From positions 558,001 through 622,000 of the forward strand of contig NZ_LRFG02000002.1 in NCBI RefSeq assembly GCF_001641755.2: a stretch of 64,000 nt of DNA, read 5' to 3'. The translations under genes and the position numbers were made by a program. This stretch comes from Microbulbifer flavimaris. Its GTDB lineage: Bacteria; Pseudomonadota; Gammaproteobacteria; Pseudomonadales; Cellvibrionaceae. Positions 1 to 9,288 of the stretch are shown piece by piece; positions within the stretch are counted from its first letter, which is position 1, and each line of letters starts with the position of its first letter. The notes below the pieces were generated by a model. It ran no database searches and was not told the DNA's origin. It was given only the letters and a program-made list of their open reading frames with translations.

Positions 1-839
1 TCGCCCGCCGCCTGACCGCGGAAGACAACCTGCTCAGCAATTTCGACGCCCTGTCGATTCTCACCGGTACCGAGCACGACCAGGTGGCACCACTGGAGGA
101 CGGCTTTACCGTCGCCCCGCCGGAACCTGCCGAGCGCACCGCCTGGGTGGATTTCGCGTTACAGAACAATTTCGACCTGAAAGCGGCCAGCCTTGCCGCA
201 GATGCGGCGCGCAGCAGCGCCCGCGCCGCGGCGGCCGAGCACCTGCCGACGCTGTACGGTTCCGTGAGCTACTCCGACTTCAGCCGTGAAGGCAGCTCGT
301 CAACGTCTGTGCCCGGCGAACCCACGGTTGAACTGCCGATCAACACCTCGACCGAGAGCACCGTCACCGCACTGACCCTCAACGTGCCGATCTTCACCGG
401 TGGCCGCCTGAGCGCCAGCCGCCGCGAGGCCCGTAACCTGTCGTTCCAGGCCCAGGACCTGCGCAACCTGGTACAGCGCAACACCATCCAGGATACCCGC
501 ACCCTGCACCGCAACCTGGTGACCGACGTGTCCCGGGTCAGAGCGCGGGAGCAGGCGGTGATTTCCGCCCAGGCGGCCCTGGAAGCGAACCAGGCGGGCT
601 ACGAGGTGGGCACCCGCAATATCGTCGACGTGTTGCTGGCCCAGCGGACCCTGTTCCAGTCCAAGACGGACTACGCCAACGCCGTTTACGACTATATCGA
701 CAATACCCTGCGCCTGAAGCGCGTGGCCGGCTTGCTGGCCCCAGCGGACCTGCAGGAGCTGGAAGCGAAGCTAAACCCGGCGACCCCGGTTGTCCGGGTC
801 GGCGAGGCCGCTGCCACTGCAGCCGAGCCAACCAAGTAA
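1..839 (+). CDS. tolC: TolC-family outer membrane efflux protein, 3' part
   Basis: This is the C-terminal part of an outer-membrane channel of the TolC/OEP family. The reading frame is open from base 3 of the window, so the start lies outside. Visible signs are the amphipathic helical repeats typical of OEP proteins, the phrase LNVPIFTGGRLSAS at the start of the second repeat, and GYEVGTRNIVDVLLAQ near the end, both close to TolC consensus. Such trimers form the exit duct of tripartite efflux pumps and type I secretion. It ends just before a strong terminator, so it is the last gene of its transcript. Linkage of tolC to waaA resembles Pseudomonas. The family is certain; orthology to TolC itself is likely. 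Confidence 0.88.
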   Translation, partial: ARRLTAEDNLLSNFDALSILTGTEHDQVAPLEDGFTVAPPEPAERTAWVDFALQNNFDLKAASLAADAARSSARAAAAEHLPTLYGSVSYSDFSREGSSSTSVPGEPTVELPINTSTESTVTALTLNVPIFTGGRLSASRREARNLSFQAQDLRNLVQRNTIQDTRTLHRNLVTDVSRVRAREQAVISAQAALEANQAGYEVGTRNIVDVLLAQRTLFQSKTDYANAVYDYIDNTLRLKRVAGLLAPADLQELEAKLNPATPVVRVGEAAATAAEPTK

Positions 840-875
840 CGGCGCAGTGCGGCTGGCGATCAAACGCCAGGAACC

Positions 876-903
876 AAAAGCGGGGCCCAGGCCCCGCTTT
901 TTT
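876..903. terminator. Bidirectional intrinsic terminator between tolC and waaA
   Basis: An 11-bp perfect stem (876-886 with 891-901, AAAAGCGGGGC on the left) closes a CCAG loop. It has T-rich ends in both directions, so it can end the rightward tolC transcript and the leftward waaA transcript, which converge here. Confidence 0.85.
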
Positions 904-946
904 GTTTCGCTCACTGACAGCTATTCAGCCTCCCCATTCCCGGCGA

Positions 947-2236
947 TCAGAGCTGCACCGCCAGCGACTCGATTTCATCCACCAGCCGCCCCAGGGCACC
1001 GGAATTGGCCTCAGCGACCCGGCGACCGGCCGCACCATCCTGGCGCCGCTTCTCCGGATCCTGCAGCCACTCCCCCACGCTATCGGCGATCTCCTGTGCC
1101 GACTCGGCCACTCGCAGCGCCCCCGCGTCCATCAACAGCTCTGCCACCTTGCTGAAGTTGTGCAGGTGGGGACCACATACCACCGGGACGCCCCAGGCAG
1201 CCGGCTCGATCATGTTATGACCGCCCACCGGCACCAGGCTGCCGCCGATAAAGGCAATATCAGAGGCACCGTAAAAGCGCAGTAGCTCACCCATGGTGTC
1301 TCCCAGTAAAACCTGCTCGCCGGCGCTCACCCGTCCGCCGTCACTGCGACGACGACAGACCAGTCCACGGTCACGGCACAGCCGCGCGACGCTGTCGAAC
1401 CGCTGTGGATGTCGCGGGACCAGCACCAGCAGCAAATCCGGGAAACGCTCGCGCAGGAGTGCGAAGGCGTCGAGGAGCAGCTCATCCTCTCCCTCATGGG
1501 TGCTTGCCGCCAACCAGACCGGGCGATTGCCACTGCCCCGCCACTGGTGACCGATGGCCTGGGCTTCGCTGGAAAGCCCGAGATCAATGGTGAGATCAAA
1601 CTTGATATTGCCACTGGTGAGCAGACGCTCCTGCGGCAGCCCCAGGCGCACAAACCGCTCGGCGTCCGCAGGATACTGGGCGACCACCCGCGTAAGCCGG
1701 TTGAGCATGTTATGCGTCAAGCCCCGAAACCGGCCATAGCCTTCCGCCGACTTCTCACTGAGGCGCGCATTGGCCAGCAATACCGGAATATCCCGCCTCT
1801 CACACGACCGCAGCAAGTTGGGCCACAGCTCTGTCTCGATAATGATCAGCAGCCGCGGGCGCAAGCTTTCGAGAAAGGGCCGCAGACACTCCGGAAGGTC
1901 GTAGGGCAGGTAGAAGTGCAGCAGGCGCCCACCCAGTTTTTCAGCCAGAGCGGCACTCACGCGCTCGGAGCCCGTGGGCGTGGTGGTGGTAACCAGCCAC
2001 TGCCAGTCCTGATGTCGACTGGCGAGGGTTTCGATCACCGGCACCGCGGCGAGGGTTTCCCCCACGGACACCGAGTGTACCCAGACCAAGGGGCGCTGAC
2101 TCGCGCGCGGTGGAACCTGCCCCAGACGCTCGCGCCAGCGCTGTCGGTAGGCAGGCATGGAGCGTCCCCGCCACCAGAGGCGCAGTAAAATGATCGGCAG
2201 AGCGAGGCGCAGGAGCCAGGTGTAGAGAAACTGCAT
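947..2236 (-). CDS. waaA: 3-deoxy-D-manno-octulosonic acid (Kdo) transferase
   Basis: WaaA (KdtA, GT30) transfers Kdo from CMP-Kdo to lipid IVA at the inner face of the cytoplasmic membrane, the first step of LPS core assembly. The N-terminus has one membrane-anchoring segment (FLYTWLLRLALPIILL). It is followed by the Kdo-transferase N-domain motif VWVHSVSVGETLAA, then TTTTPTGSERV, and in the C-terminal GT-B domain GGSLVPVGGHNMIEPAAWG. I chose the ATG at 2236 (429 aa) because homologues start right before the LYT-LL stretch. A TTG 11 codons upstream at 2269 would also be in frame but adds residues without counterpart. No strong ribosome site marks either start. It converges on tolC. Confidence 0.93.
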   Translation of the reverse strand: MQFLYTWLLRLALPIILLRLWWRGRSMPAYRQRWRERLGQVPPRASQRPLVWVHSVSVGETLAAVPVIETLASRHQDWQWLVTTTTPTGSERVSAALAEKLGGRLLHFYLPYDLPECLRPFLESLRPRLLIIIETELWPNLLRSCERRDIPVLLANARLSEKSAEGYGRFRGLTHNMLNRLTRVVAQYPADAERFVRLGLPQERLLTSGNIKFDLTIDLGLSSEAQAIGHQWRGSGNRPVWLAASTHEGEDELLLDAFALLRERFPDLLLVLVPRHPQRFDSVARLCRDRGLVCRRRSDGGRVSAGEQVLLGDTMGELLRFYGASDIAFIGGSLVPVGGHNMIEPAAWGVPVVCGPHLHNFSKVAELLMDAGALRVAESAQEIADSVGEWLQDPEKRRQDGAAGRRVAEANSGALGRLVDEIESLAVQL

Positions 2237-2370
2237 GCAGGCGTTGTGTACTCGGTTGAAAGCGCGCAAAGAGCGGCATTTTAACCGCCCGCGACCAATG
2301 CGTCGCCTGTGTCAGCTGTCGCCAGGGGCAGTCAGTCGAGAATAGCTGAGCCGCAGGGCGCAGGCAGGGT

Positions 2371-3282
2371 TCAGGAGTGTGCGCGGCGGTAAAACTGTGA
2401 CTCTGCCCCCAGCACACCACAGGCCATGCCGGCAGAGCGACAGGCCCGCAGCCAGGCGCGTGAGCGCTGGCGGCTGGCGGCGACACTCAGTACGCAGGTC
2501 AGAGAGGCGGTGACCAGCTGCAGAAGGGCTGATGCAAACACATCGATGCGGCCGCGACCTGCCAGCAGTTTTTGCTGGGCCAGGGTGATGCCGACTGAAT
2601 ACTTGCGGCGAGACAACCAGCGCAGGGTGGCGCGGCACTCGGGTATATCCTCGTATACCACCGCTTCCGCACAATGGAGGATGGAGACCCCCTGCAGCGC
2701 TGCCGCAGTGAAGAACATCACGTCTTCGCCGCCGGCGAAGGGGCGCCCCTCGTCGAACCGCAACTGCAGCCGGCGAACCTCGGCGAGCGGGATCAGCACG
2801 TTATTGGTAGCGCAATACGGCAGGCGCTCGCCTGTGCGACGGCGTTTACGGGAAAAGAACATGGTGTAGTAATCAGGTGCCGATGCCGGCAGCAGGCTGA
2901 TTACGCTGCCGCAGACCACGGTGTTTCCGCCCGCATCCTGCGCGAAGCCGAAGAGTTTCTGCAACCAGTCGCCAGCCACCCATTCGTCGTCGTCAATAAA
3001 CACCAGGTAGTCGGCGCCCTTGGACTGCGCCTCATCGAGGCAGCGATTGCGCGCAAAGGGGATGCCGCGCCGGGGTTCGGCGGCGTAGTGAATCGGGAGC
3101 GGGAAGTCGGGCTGCAATCCCTCAACCAGCGGACGGGCACTTTGCGCGGGATCGTTGTCGACCACCGTCACCGATACCCTGACCCCGTCCGGCAATTCCG
3201 TGTTCGAGAGGCTCTCCAGTGCGCGGCGCAGCTGCTCCGGCCTGTGGCAAGTGCAGATACAGATATCCAGCAGTGGTTGCAA
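2371..3282 (-). CDS. Family 2 glycosyltransferase
   Basis: A GT-A fold glycosyltransferase, probably adding one sugar in LPS core or another surface glycan. The N-terminus DICICTCHRPEQLRRALESL is the usual GT2 opening. Residues VVDNDP, then IPFARNRCLDEA and the metal-binding FIDDDEW follow at the expected spacing. The C-terminal third has a hydrophobic segment that may be a membrane association. The start is TTG at 3282, supported by an AGGAG ribosome site 6 nt upstream. It lies 134 bp upstream of waaA on the same strand and is probably co-transcribed. Substrate and acceptor cannot be read from sequence. Confidence 0.85.
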   Translation of the reverse strand: MQPLLDICICTCHRPEQLRRALESLSNTELPDGVRVSVTVVDNDPAQSARPLVEGLQPDFPLPIHYAAEPRRGIPFARNRCLDEAQSKGADYLVFIDDDEWVAGDWLQKLFGFAQDAGGNTVVCGSVISLLPASAPDYYTMFFSRKRRRTGERLPYCATNNVLIPLAEVRRLQLRFDEGRPFAGGEDVMFFTAAALQGVSILHCAEAVVYEDIPECRATLRWLSRRKYSVGITLAQQKLLAGRGRIDVFASALLQLVTASLTCVLSVAASRQRSRAWLRACRSAGMACGVLGAESQFYRRAHS

Positions 3283-3366
3283 CGTTAACTCCTGTCACCA
3301 GCCAAGCCACGGGAAGTGAGCCCCGATCGAGATTTTGGCAGCCTATACCCCCCCGGCGGGGATGTC

Positions 3367-3372
3367 TATAAT
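3367..3372 (+). promoter_or_regulatory. Candidate -10 element for the glycosyltransferase operon
   Basis: A perfect TATAAT lies 148 bp before the ATG at 3521. No good -35 hexamer is present at 16-18 bp, so the call rests on the -10 match and position alone. Confidence 0.35.
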
Positions 3373-3382
3373 ACCCGGCTTT

Positions 3383-3433
3383 GCTTCGCCATTGGTGACA
3401 CCGGCTTGCGCCGTGGCTGACCAATAGCGAAGC
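3383..3433 (+). other. Long leader stem-loop upstream of the glycosyltransferase operon
   Basis: A 14-bp arm at 3383-3396 (GCTTCGCCATTGGT) pairs with 3420-3433 with a single C-A mismatch. An inner CGGC/GCCG hairpin lies at 3402-3413. It starts about 10 nt after a TATAAT, so it would sit at the very 5' end of the predicted mRNA. It has no T tract and is not a normal terminator. Function unknown. Confidence 0.55.
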
Positions 3434-3520
3434 CCAGAGGCGTCGTCAGGACCAGTCCGGACACGCGCCAAACGCTAGCGCAGGATCCATCTCGCGCAAT
3501 GTGCTCATTGTGAGGCCCCG

Positions 3521-4633
3521 ATGAAAGTCATGCAGTTGCTGCCAGCGCTGAACTCCGGTGGTGTCGAGCGCGGTACGCTCGACCTCGCCCGCGCACTGGT
3601 GGCCGCAGGCCATGAATCCGTGGTGGTCTCCAGCGGCGGTCGCATGGTCGAGCAACTGGAAATCGAGGGCTCCCGGCATCTCGCCCTGCCGATTCACCGC
3701 AAGTCCCTACTCAGCCTGCGCCAGGTGCGCCCGCTGCGAGAGCTGATCCTGCGCGAGCAACCGGACATCCTGCATGTGCGCTCGCGGGTGCCCGCCTGGC
3801 TGACTTACTTCGCCTGGAAAAAGCTCCCCGCCCGGACCCGACCGCGCCTCGTGAGCACGGCCCACGGTCTTTATTCGATCAATCGCTACAGCGCCATCAT
3901 GGCCAGTAGCGAGCAGGTTATTGCCATCTCCGAGTGCGTGCGCGACTACCTCACGTCGAATTACCACCGCTACCTGCAGCGGCCGCCGGAAATCATTTAC
4001 CGTGGGGTCGACACCGCGGAATTCTCCCCCGAACTGACACCCCCCCGGGGTTGGCGGGAATCCGTGGAGGCTGAGTTCCCGGGATTGCGCGACCGTCGCT
4101 GGCTCCTGCTGCCGGGCCGGCTGACCCGCTGGAAAGGTCAGGAAGATTTTCTGCAGCTGCTGGCCGACCTGGATCGCGACGACCTGCACGGGGTAGTGCT
4201 GGGAGGTGCAGAAGCCAATAAGCAGCACTATGCAGAGGAACTGCGCCAGCGGGCGCTGGAGCTGGGCCTCGGGGAGCGTGTTTCTTTCGTTGGCCAGCGC
4301 AGCGATATCCGCTACTGGTACAGCGCCTCGACCCTGGTGTACAACCTGTCCAAGCGCCCGGAGCCCTTCGGTCGCACCGTGATTGAGGCGGCGGCCATCG
4401 GCACCCCGGTGATCGGCTACGATGTTGGTGGTCCGGCGGAGTCACTGAAGGCCTGCTTCCCGGAGGGCCTGGTCCCAGACGGCGACATTCAACAACTGAA
4501 AGAAAAAACGCTCGAACTCCTGCAGAGTGATGCTCGACCAGTTCTGCAAAGCGAATTCACCCTGCAAACCCAAGCCGAGCGAACCATCGCGCTCTACGCT
4601 CGGCTGCTGGCCGAAAAAGGGGGAACCGCGTGA
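3521..4633 (+). CDS. Family 4 glycosyltransferase
   Basis: A GT-B glycosyltransferase of family 4, likely acting on lipid-linked or LPS-core acceptors in the cytoplasm. The N-terminal MKVMQLLPALNSGGVERGTLDL has the glycine-rich acceptor-side loop. The C-terminal half has LLPGRLTRWKGQEDFL (donor-domain start) and the EX7E region PEPFGRTVIEAAAIGTPVI. Length (370 aa) is normal. The gene is the first of a rightward set: its TGA overlaps the GTG start of the YrbL-like gene by 4 nt, implying translational coupling. A long stem-loop occupies its leader. The sugar is not predictable. Confidence 0.88.
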   Translation: MKVMQLLPALNSGGVERGTLDLARALVAAGHESVVVSSGGRMVEQLEIEGSRHLALPIHRKSLLSLRQVRPLRELILREQPDILHVRSRVPAWLTYFAWKKLPARTRPRLVSTAHGLYSINRYSAIMASSEQVIAISECVRDYLTSNYHRYLQRPPEIIYRGVDTAEFSPELTPPRGWRESVEAEFPGLRDRRWLLLPGRLTRWKGQEDFLQLLADLDRDDLHGVVLGGAEANKQHYAEELRQRALELGLGERVSFVGQRSDIRYWYSASTLVYNLSKRPEPFGRTVIEAAAIGTPVIGYDVGGPAESLKACFPEGLVPDGDIQQLKEKTLELLQSDARPVLQSEFTLQTQAERTIALYARLLAEKGGTA

Positions 4634-5295
4634 TCGACCTCAGTGGCCTCAGCCCATTTGCCAGCGGCGGCAACCGCCACTGTTACCGGCACCCCGGAGA
4701 TCCACACAAATGTGTCAAGGTCATGCGCGCGGGCCGGATCGAGGAACTGCGGAATCGGGCGCCCTGGTACAAGCGCCTGGCGGGCGACAGCCGCTTTGAC
4801 GACAACCTGCGCGAACTTGCCGGCTACCGGCAGCGAGCGCTGCGCGGGGCGGGCGATGAGAGCCAGGCCTGGCTACACCTGGCGCGCTGGCATGGCATTC
4901 AGGAGACCTCCGAGGGCCCCGGTGCGGTGACGGAGCTGATTGTCGATGAGCGCGACCAGCCGGCAATCACCCTGGAGCGCTACCTGCAGCAGCACGGTCT
5001 CGACAAACCCATTGAGGGGGCGCTCGAACGCTTTTCCCAGTGGCTGTTTGAAACCGGCATCCTGACCAAGAATATCCTGCCTCACAACCTGGTCATCCGC
5101 GATGAGCAGGGCCAGCCGGAGCTCTGCCTGATCGACGGCATCGGCTGCGCCGCCTTCCTGCCACTGGCGGAATATTTCCCGCGTTCCCGCAGGCGCTATA
5201 TCCAGCGGCGGATCGATCGCATGTGGCGGCGCATCCGCTGGGAAATCTCCGACCGCAATATCACCTGGAAAGAGGCAGAGCGCAGCAGCCAGTAA
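4630..5295 (+). CDS. YrbL/PhoP-network family kinase-fold protein
   Basis: This 221-aa protein matches the YrbL family, a kinase-like fold. Shared with E. coli YrbL as I recall it are the opening LSPFASGGNRHCYRHP (glycine-rich loop), KCVKVMR (ATP-lysine position), ILTKNILPHNLVI (catalytic-loop region with Asn but no HRD-type Asp, as in the family) and LIDGIG (the DFG-equivalent). It starts with GTG in a GTGA overlap with the preceding glycosyltransferase and precedes manC. In E. coli yrbL is PhoP-regulated and its function unclear. Here the context suggests a role in LPS or surface glycan synthesis, perhaps sugar phosphorylation. That is inference. Confidence 0.8.
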   Translation: MIDLSGLSPFASGGNRHCYRHPGDPHKCVKVMRAGRIEELRNRAPWYKRLAGDSRFDDNLRELAGYRQRALRGAGDESQAWLHLARWHGIQETSEGPGAVTELIVDERDQPAITLERYLQQHGLDKPIEGALERFSQWLFETGILTKNILPHNLVIRDEQGQPELCLIDGIGCAAFLPLAEYFPRSRRRYIQRRIDRMWRRIRWEISDRNITWKEAERSSQ

Positions 5296-5465
5296 GCGCT
5301 CACAGGTCAAAGCACTCGCAGGTTGAGAGTCTTGCGGCCACCTTCGATTGCCCGGACAGCAACTGCCCGGCAGATCAAACAAAATGGCCTCGCCAGTAGC
5401 GGGGGTCCATAATATTCAGTTCATGAAGGCTTGAATTGGTGCGCTTTGAGGGGCTTCCCACAAAT

Positions 5466-6884
5466 ATGATCTTGCCCGTGATAATGGCCGGCGGTTCCGG
5501 CTCCCGTCTGTGGCCTCTCTCCCGGCAGCTTTACCCAAAGCAGTTCCTGCCACTATCTGGCGAGCAAACCATGCTGCAGGAGACCTGCGCCCGGCTGTCC
5601 GGCCTGCAGCACCTACCTCCCCTGATTGTCTGTGGCGAGGAACACCGCTTTACCGTAGCCGAGCAATTACGCGCAATCCATCAGGACCACGGCGGTATCG
5701 TTTTGGAACCCGCCGGGCGCAACACCGCACCGGCAATCGCCCTGGCGGCGCTACAGGCCCTCGCCTCCGGCGAGGGAGACCCGCTGCTACTGGTGCTGGC
5801 GGCAGATCATGTCATCCGGGATCTGGACGCCTTCACGAAGGCCATTCAAAAAGCCTGCGAATCCGCGCAGCAAGGTGAGCTGGTCACTTTCGGCATCGTG
5901 CCCACCGCGCCGGAGACCGGCTACGGCTACATTCGCCGCAAAAACAGCAACGGCAATAACAGGCTCGACGCCTCGAGAGTGGAGCAATTCGTTGAGAAGC
6001 CCGATTGGGAAACCGCACAGAAGTACGTACAGAGCGGCGATTACTTCTGGAACAGCGGTATGTTCCTGTTCCGGGCCAGCCGCTATATCGAGGAACTGGG
6101 CCGGCACCGCCCCGCCATCCTGAGTAGCTGTGAGCGGGCCATGGCATCCGCGGCGGTGGATGTGGATTTCGTGCGCCCGGAGCGATCCATTTTTTTGCAG
6201 TGCCCGGATGACTCCATCGATTACGCCGTCATGGAAAACACCGCCGATGCGGTGGTGGTTCCGCTGGACTGCGGCTGGAGCGATCTCGGATCCTGGTCGG
6301 CCCTGTGGGAAGTCTCGGACAAGGATGACAACGGCAACACCGCCAATGGCGATGTCATGCTGTACGACAGTCGCAACTGTTATGTGCAGAGCGACCACAA
6401 GCTCATCGCCGCCATTGGCCTCGAGGACCTGGTAGTGGTCGAGAGCGACGACGCCATCATGGTGGCCGCCAAGGACCGGGTGCAGGACGTCAAGAAGGTA
6501 GTCGAGAGGCTGAAGGCAGAAAACCGCCCGGAGGCCATGGTGCACCGCAAGGTCTATCGTCCCTGGGGCTTCTACGATTCGGTGGACGCGGGGGAACGCT
6601 TCCAGGTCAAGCGGATTGTGGTGAACCCCGGGGCACAGCTGAGCCTGCAGATGCACCATCACCGCGCCGAGCACTGGGTGGTGGTCTCCGGGACTGCGCG
6701 GGTGACCTGCGGCGATGAGCAGCGCCTGCTCAGCGAAAACCAATCCACTTATATCCCGCTTGGCGTCAAGCACCGACTGGAAAATCCCGGTGCCATTCCC
6801 CTGGAGCTGATTGAAGTGCAGTCGGGCTCGTATCTGGGGGAGGACGATATTGTGCGTTTTGAGGACAAGTACTCGCGAAGCTGA
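5466..6884 (+). CDS. manC: Mannose-1-phosphate guanylyltransferase / mannose-6-phosphate isomerase
   Basis: Makes GDP-mannose from mannose-1-phosphate and GTP. The C-terminal cupin usually also isomerises fructose-6-phosphate to mannose-6-phosphate. The nucleotidyltransferase signature [12 protein letters not shown] is at the very N-terminus, followed by [16 protein letters not shown] and CGWSDLGSW. The C-terminal isomerase domain shows [18 protein letters not shown] with metal-binding His/Glu. I chose ATG 5466 (472 aa) because family members begin just before IMAGGSGSR; an in-frame GTG at 5436 adds ten extra residues. It supplies donor for neighbouring glycosyltransferases. No phosphomannomutase gene is visible here. 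Confidence 0.92.
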   Translation: MILPVIMAGGSGSRLWPLSRQLYPKQFLPLSGEQTMLQETCARLSGLQHLPPLIVCGEEHRFTVAEQLRAIHQDHGGIVLEPAGRNTAPAIALAALQALASGEGDPLLLVLAADHVIRDLDAFTKAIQKACESAQQGELVTFGIVPTAPETGYGYIRRKNSNGNNRLDASRVEQFVEKPDWETAQKYVQSGDYFWNSGMFLFRASRYIEELGRHRPAILSSCERAMASAAVDVDFVRPERSIFLQCPDDSIDYAVMENTADAVVVPLDCGWSDLGSWSALWEVSDKDDNGNTANGDVMLYDSRNCYVQSDHKLIAAIGLEDLVVVESDDAIMVAAKDRVQDVKKVVERLKAENRPEAMVHRKVYRPWGFYDSVDAGERFQVKRIVVNPGAQLSLQMHHHRAEHWVVVSGTARVTCGDEQRLLSENQSTYIPLGVKHRLENPGAIPLELIEVQSGSYLGEDDIVRFEDKYSRS

Positions 6885-6940
6885 ACAGACCCGCGGTCAG
6901 CGCTTTCGCTTTAGGGAGCCGCTGTTAACAAAGAGCGGCG

Positions 6941-8032
6941 TCAATGCAGTGTTTCGAGGAACCGCTCGACCGCTGCAGCCCACTGTCCACTGCCGTGGGC
7001 CAGCTTGGTCGCGTTTTCCCCCATGCGCCGTCGCAGGTCAGCATCACCCAGCAGGGTAAGGATCTGGGCAGTGACATCGGTCTGGTCGCTCGCATCGCAA
7101 AGCAGGCCCGTCTCTCCCTCGATCACGGCATCGGCTGCGCCGCCCTCGCGCCCCGCCAGCGCCGGCACTCCGTACCAATTGGCCTCACGATAAACGATTC
7201 CGAAGCCCTCGACCGAGTCTCCCTCGCGCCGGGCGGGCATCAGGAACACCTCTGCGCGGGCAAACAGGGCCGCTTTCTGTTCCTCGCTCACAGCGCCGGC
7301 AAAGTGCACACAGTCGGCGACTCCCTCTGCCGCGGCCAGCGCCTCGAGCCTGGGCCGATCATCCCCCTTGCCGGCGATGATATAGAGTACATCCGGGTGC
7401 TGCTCGCGCACTTCCGGCAGCGCCCGAATCACCGCATCAACGCCTTTGCGCGGCTCCAGGCGCGCAAGCGTCAACAGCACCGGCGCACGCCCCGCAATCA
7501 CCTGGTCCGCTGCGGCAAGTTGCTCCTGCTGTGCATCCGGCTGCGGACCGATGGGCGGATTGATTACCGTCAGGCGGGCGCTGTCCCCGAGATAAGGGCG
7601 GGCGAGATCGGCGGTGTAGGCGGAGTTGGCGATGACCACATCGGCCGCGGATAACGCCTGCCGGATACGCGCGCGCTTGGCATCACTGGGGCGGGCGGGA
7701 AATTCCATACCGTGGGCCAGCACCACCAGAGGCACATCCAGGTCGGCAAGCAGCTCGGCACTTTTCCAGGAATCCGCGAAAACGCCCTCGATGCCCCCCG
7801 CGCGGACCGCGGACCGCACGGCCCGAGCCTTGCGACGGCGCCGCCAGGATTTCACACCGCCAAAGAAACGCACCTGGTAAGGGCCGCTGACGGTGTCCTC
7901 AGCCCCTTCGACACGATCGGCCAACACCAGTACCTGATGCCCTGCACCGCCGAGATTACTGGCCAGCCCTTCCATGAGCATCTCGATTCCGCCCCGACGC
8001 GGCGGGAAACACTGGGTGGTAATCAGGATCAT
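6941..8032 (-). CDS. Family 4 glycosyltransferase
   Basis: A second GT-B family 4 enzyme. It has the N-terminal MILITTQCFPPRRGGIEML (PP-x-GG-E, typical of mannosyl/glucosyl transferases of this family). The donor domain contains LLTLARLEPRKGVDAVI, IIAGKGDDRPRLEALA and VEGFGIVYREANWYGVPAL with the EX7E glutamates region. At 363 aa it is full length. It is on the opposite strand from manC (convergent, 56 bp apart). It lies 21 bp downstream of the ELM1-like gene in the same direction, so the two probably form an operon. Donor and acceptor unknown. Confidence 0.87.
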   Translation of the reverse strand: MILITTQCFPPRRGGIEMLMEGLASNLGGAGHQVLVLADRVEGAEDTVSGPYQVRFFGGVKSWRRRRKARAVRSAVRAGGIEGVFADSWKSAELLADLDVPLVVLAHGMEFPARPSDAKRARIRQALSAADVVIANSAYTADLARPYLGDSARLTVINPPIGPQPDAQQEQLAAADQVIAGRAPVLLTLARLEPRKGVDAVIRALPEVREQHPDVLYIIAGKGDDRPRLEALAAAEGVADCVHFAGAVSEEQKAALFARAEVFLMPARREGDSVEGFGIVYREANWYGVPALAGREGGAADAVIEGETGLLCDASDQTDVTAQILTLLGDADLRRRMGENATKLAHGSGQWAAAVERFLETLH

Positions 8033-8053
8033 GCGTACCTCAAGAAAGCGGCT

Positions 8054-9004
8054 TCAATCTGTCAGTCGGTCACACCGACGCAGCAGGGCCCGGGCGCAGA
8101 GCACCTCCTGAGCGAGGGGTTCCCGCGGACCTGCCACGGGAATCGATACATCCTCAACCCTGTCCGTCAGCTGCTCCTGATCCACCAGACGCTGCACGGC
8201 GGCACGCACCTTGTTGGCTGGCCGACGGCTCGGCAAAGGAATCACGCCAACGCGCGCCTCGCTCTGCAGGGCCTCGAAAATCATCGACACACTGTCGCCG
8301 GTCACCCAGACCTGCTCCGCCTGCGCCAACTGCTCTGCCAGCCAGCCCGGCGGGCAATCCCGCCAGTGGCAGATCTCGCCCGCAGCAGCGGGCAGGCCAG
8401 ACAGCGTGCCTTCGGGCGTGCGCCGACTGTCGGACAGGGTCCAGTCGAGAGGTTCAGCCAGCAGGCGCTGCAGGTGCTGGCGCACATCACTCGCGTCCCA
8501 GCTGAAGTGCTTGCTCGGCCCTCCAAGTAAAATTAGCCCCTTTCCCGGGCGGCGACGCCCGCGCGGCAGGGGTTCGGTCAGTGCCCCCTGGCTGAGGATC
8601 ACATTCTGCAGCGGCGGGGGTCGATCGTGCTCAGGGATGATGGCGAAATCGAACCAGTGCAGAGGCAACGAGGGGCGCATCACCACCACACTGCGGCCGC
8701 CGAAATAACGGCGTGCAAACAGGACCGACCAGTGACTGCGGTGCCCGGCGCCGACGATGAAATCCGGTTGCGGAAGCGACGATAAATGTGGGTTGAGACC
8801 CCGGCGCAGGAGGGTGCCGAGCTTGGCGGCGGGTATGTCGTGGCAGTCCACCTCGCGCCCGCAGGCACGCAGACCGCTGACCAGCGCCGCTGTCTGTTTT
8901 TCATGGGCGCGATTACCGTCGAGAAAACGCCAGACCGTCAGCCGCACTTGGGAAACCCCGACTCTAGAGATAGGTATTACGCCGCCTCGGGCGCCGGCGC
9001 TCAT
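8054..9004 (-). CDS. ELM1-like (DUF1022) predicted GT-B glycosyltransferase
   Basis: The protein matches the 'mitochondrial fission ELM1' family, whose bacterial members sit in LPS gene clusters and are thought to be GT-B type transferases. The family core starts at TVWRFLDGNRAHEKQ (about residue 23). Later motifs are DFIVGAGHRSHW, LLGGPSKHFSWD, and WVTGDSVSMIFEAL near the C-terminus, typical of the nucleotide-binding half. ATG 9004 gives 316 aa; a GTG at 8947 would start closer to the family core. It is first in a leftward pair with the GT4 gene. The fission name comes from a plant homologue and says nothing about bacterial function. Confidence 0.78.
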   Translation of the reverse strand: MSAGARGGVIPISRVGVSQVRLTVWRFLDGNRAHEKQTAALVSGLRACGREVDCHDIPAAKLGTLLRRGLNPHLSSLPQPDFIVGAGHRSHWSVLFARRYFGGRSVVVMRPSLPLHWFDFAIIPEHDRPPPLQNVILSQGALTEPLPRGRRRPGKGLILLGGPSKHFSWDASDVRQHLQRLLAEPLDWTLSDSRRTPEGTLSGLPAAAGEICHWRDCPPGWLAEQLAQAEQVWVTGDSVSMIFEALQSEARVGVIPLPSRRPANKVRAAVQRLVDQEQLTDRVEDVSIPVAGPREPLAQEVLCARALLRRCDRLTD

Positions 9005-9132
9005 GCTAACCGATCACCCCGGAGGATTGAAGCCGCCGCAGCGACAGGTCACCAGCGTCACAGCGTTACTATCTGGTCCCGCAGGCAGCTCGCACCATTG
9101 CCCGGGCGGTGAACAGCCCGACCCCCTGCAAA

Positions 9133-9162
9133 TGGACGCGCTCTGGGCGCCACCGCTATAAT
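9133..9162 (+). promoter_or_regulatory. Predicted sigma-70 promoter for the CgeB-like GT / ligase / ugd operon
   Basis: A perfect TATAAT at 9157-9162 lies 18 bp after TGGACG (4/6 match to the -35) in the 284-bp divergent interval. The first ATG follows at 9289. Confidence 0.5.
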
Positions 9163-9288
9163 CGCTCCCCTTGAGTCGAGACTATACCGAGACTAGCAAG
9201 TCGATAGCCGAGCCCTTAACGGGTCCATGATTTCCCGAGCCCGCTCTCCGGCGAGCCGCTCACCAGATTACCCAGTGTTACCCACCTT

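Noticed and set aside
6885-6940. Weak GCCGCT/AGCGGC pairing between manC and the convergent GT4
   Set aside because: The 6-bp stem has a long loop and no T tract, too little to call a terminator.
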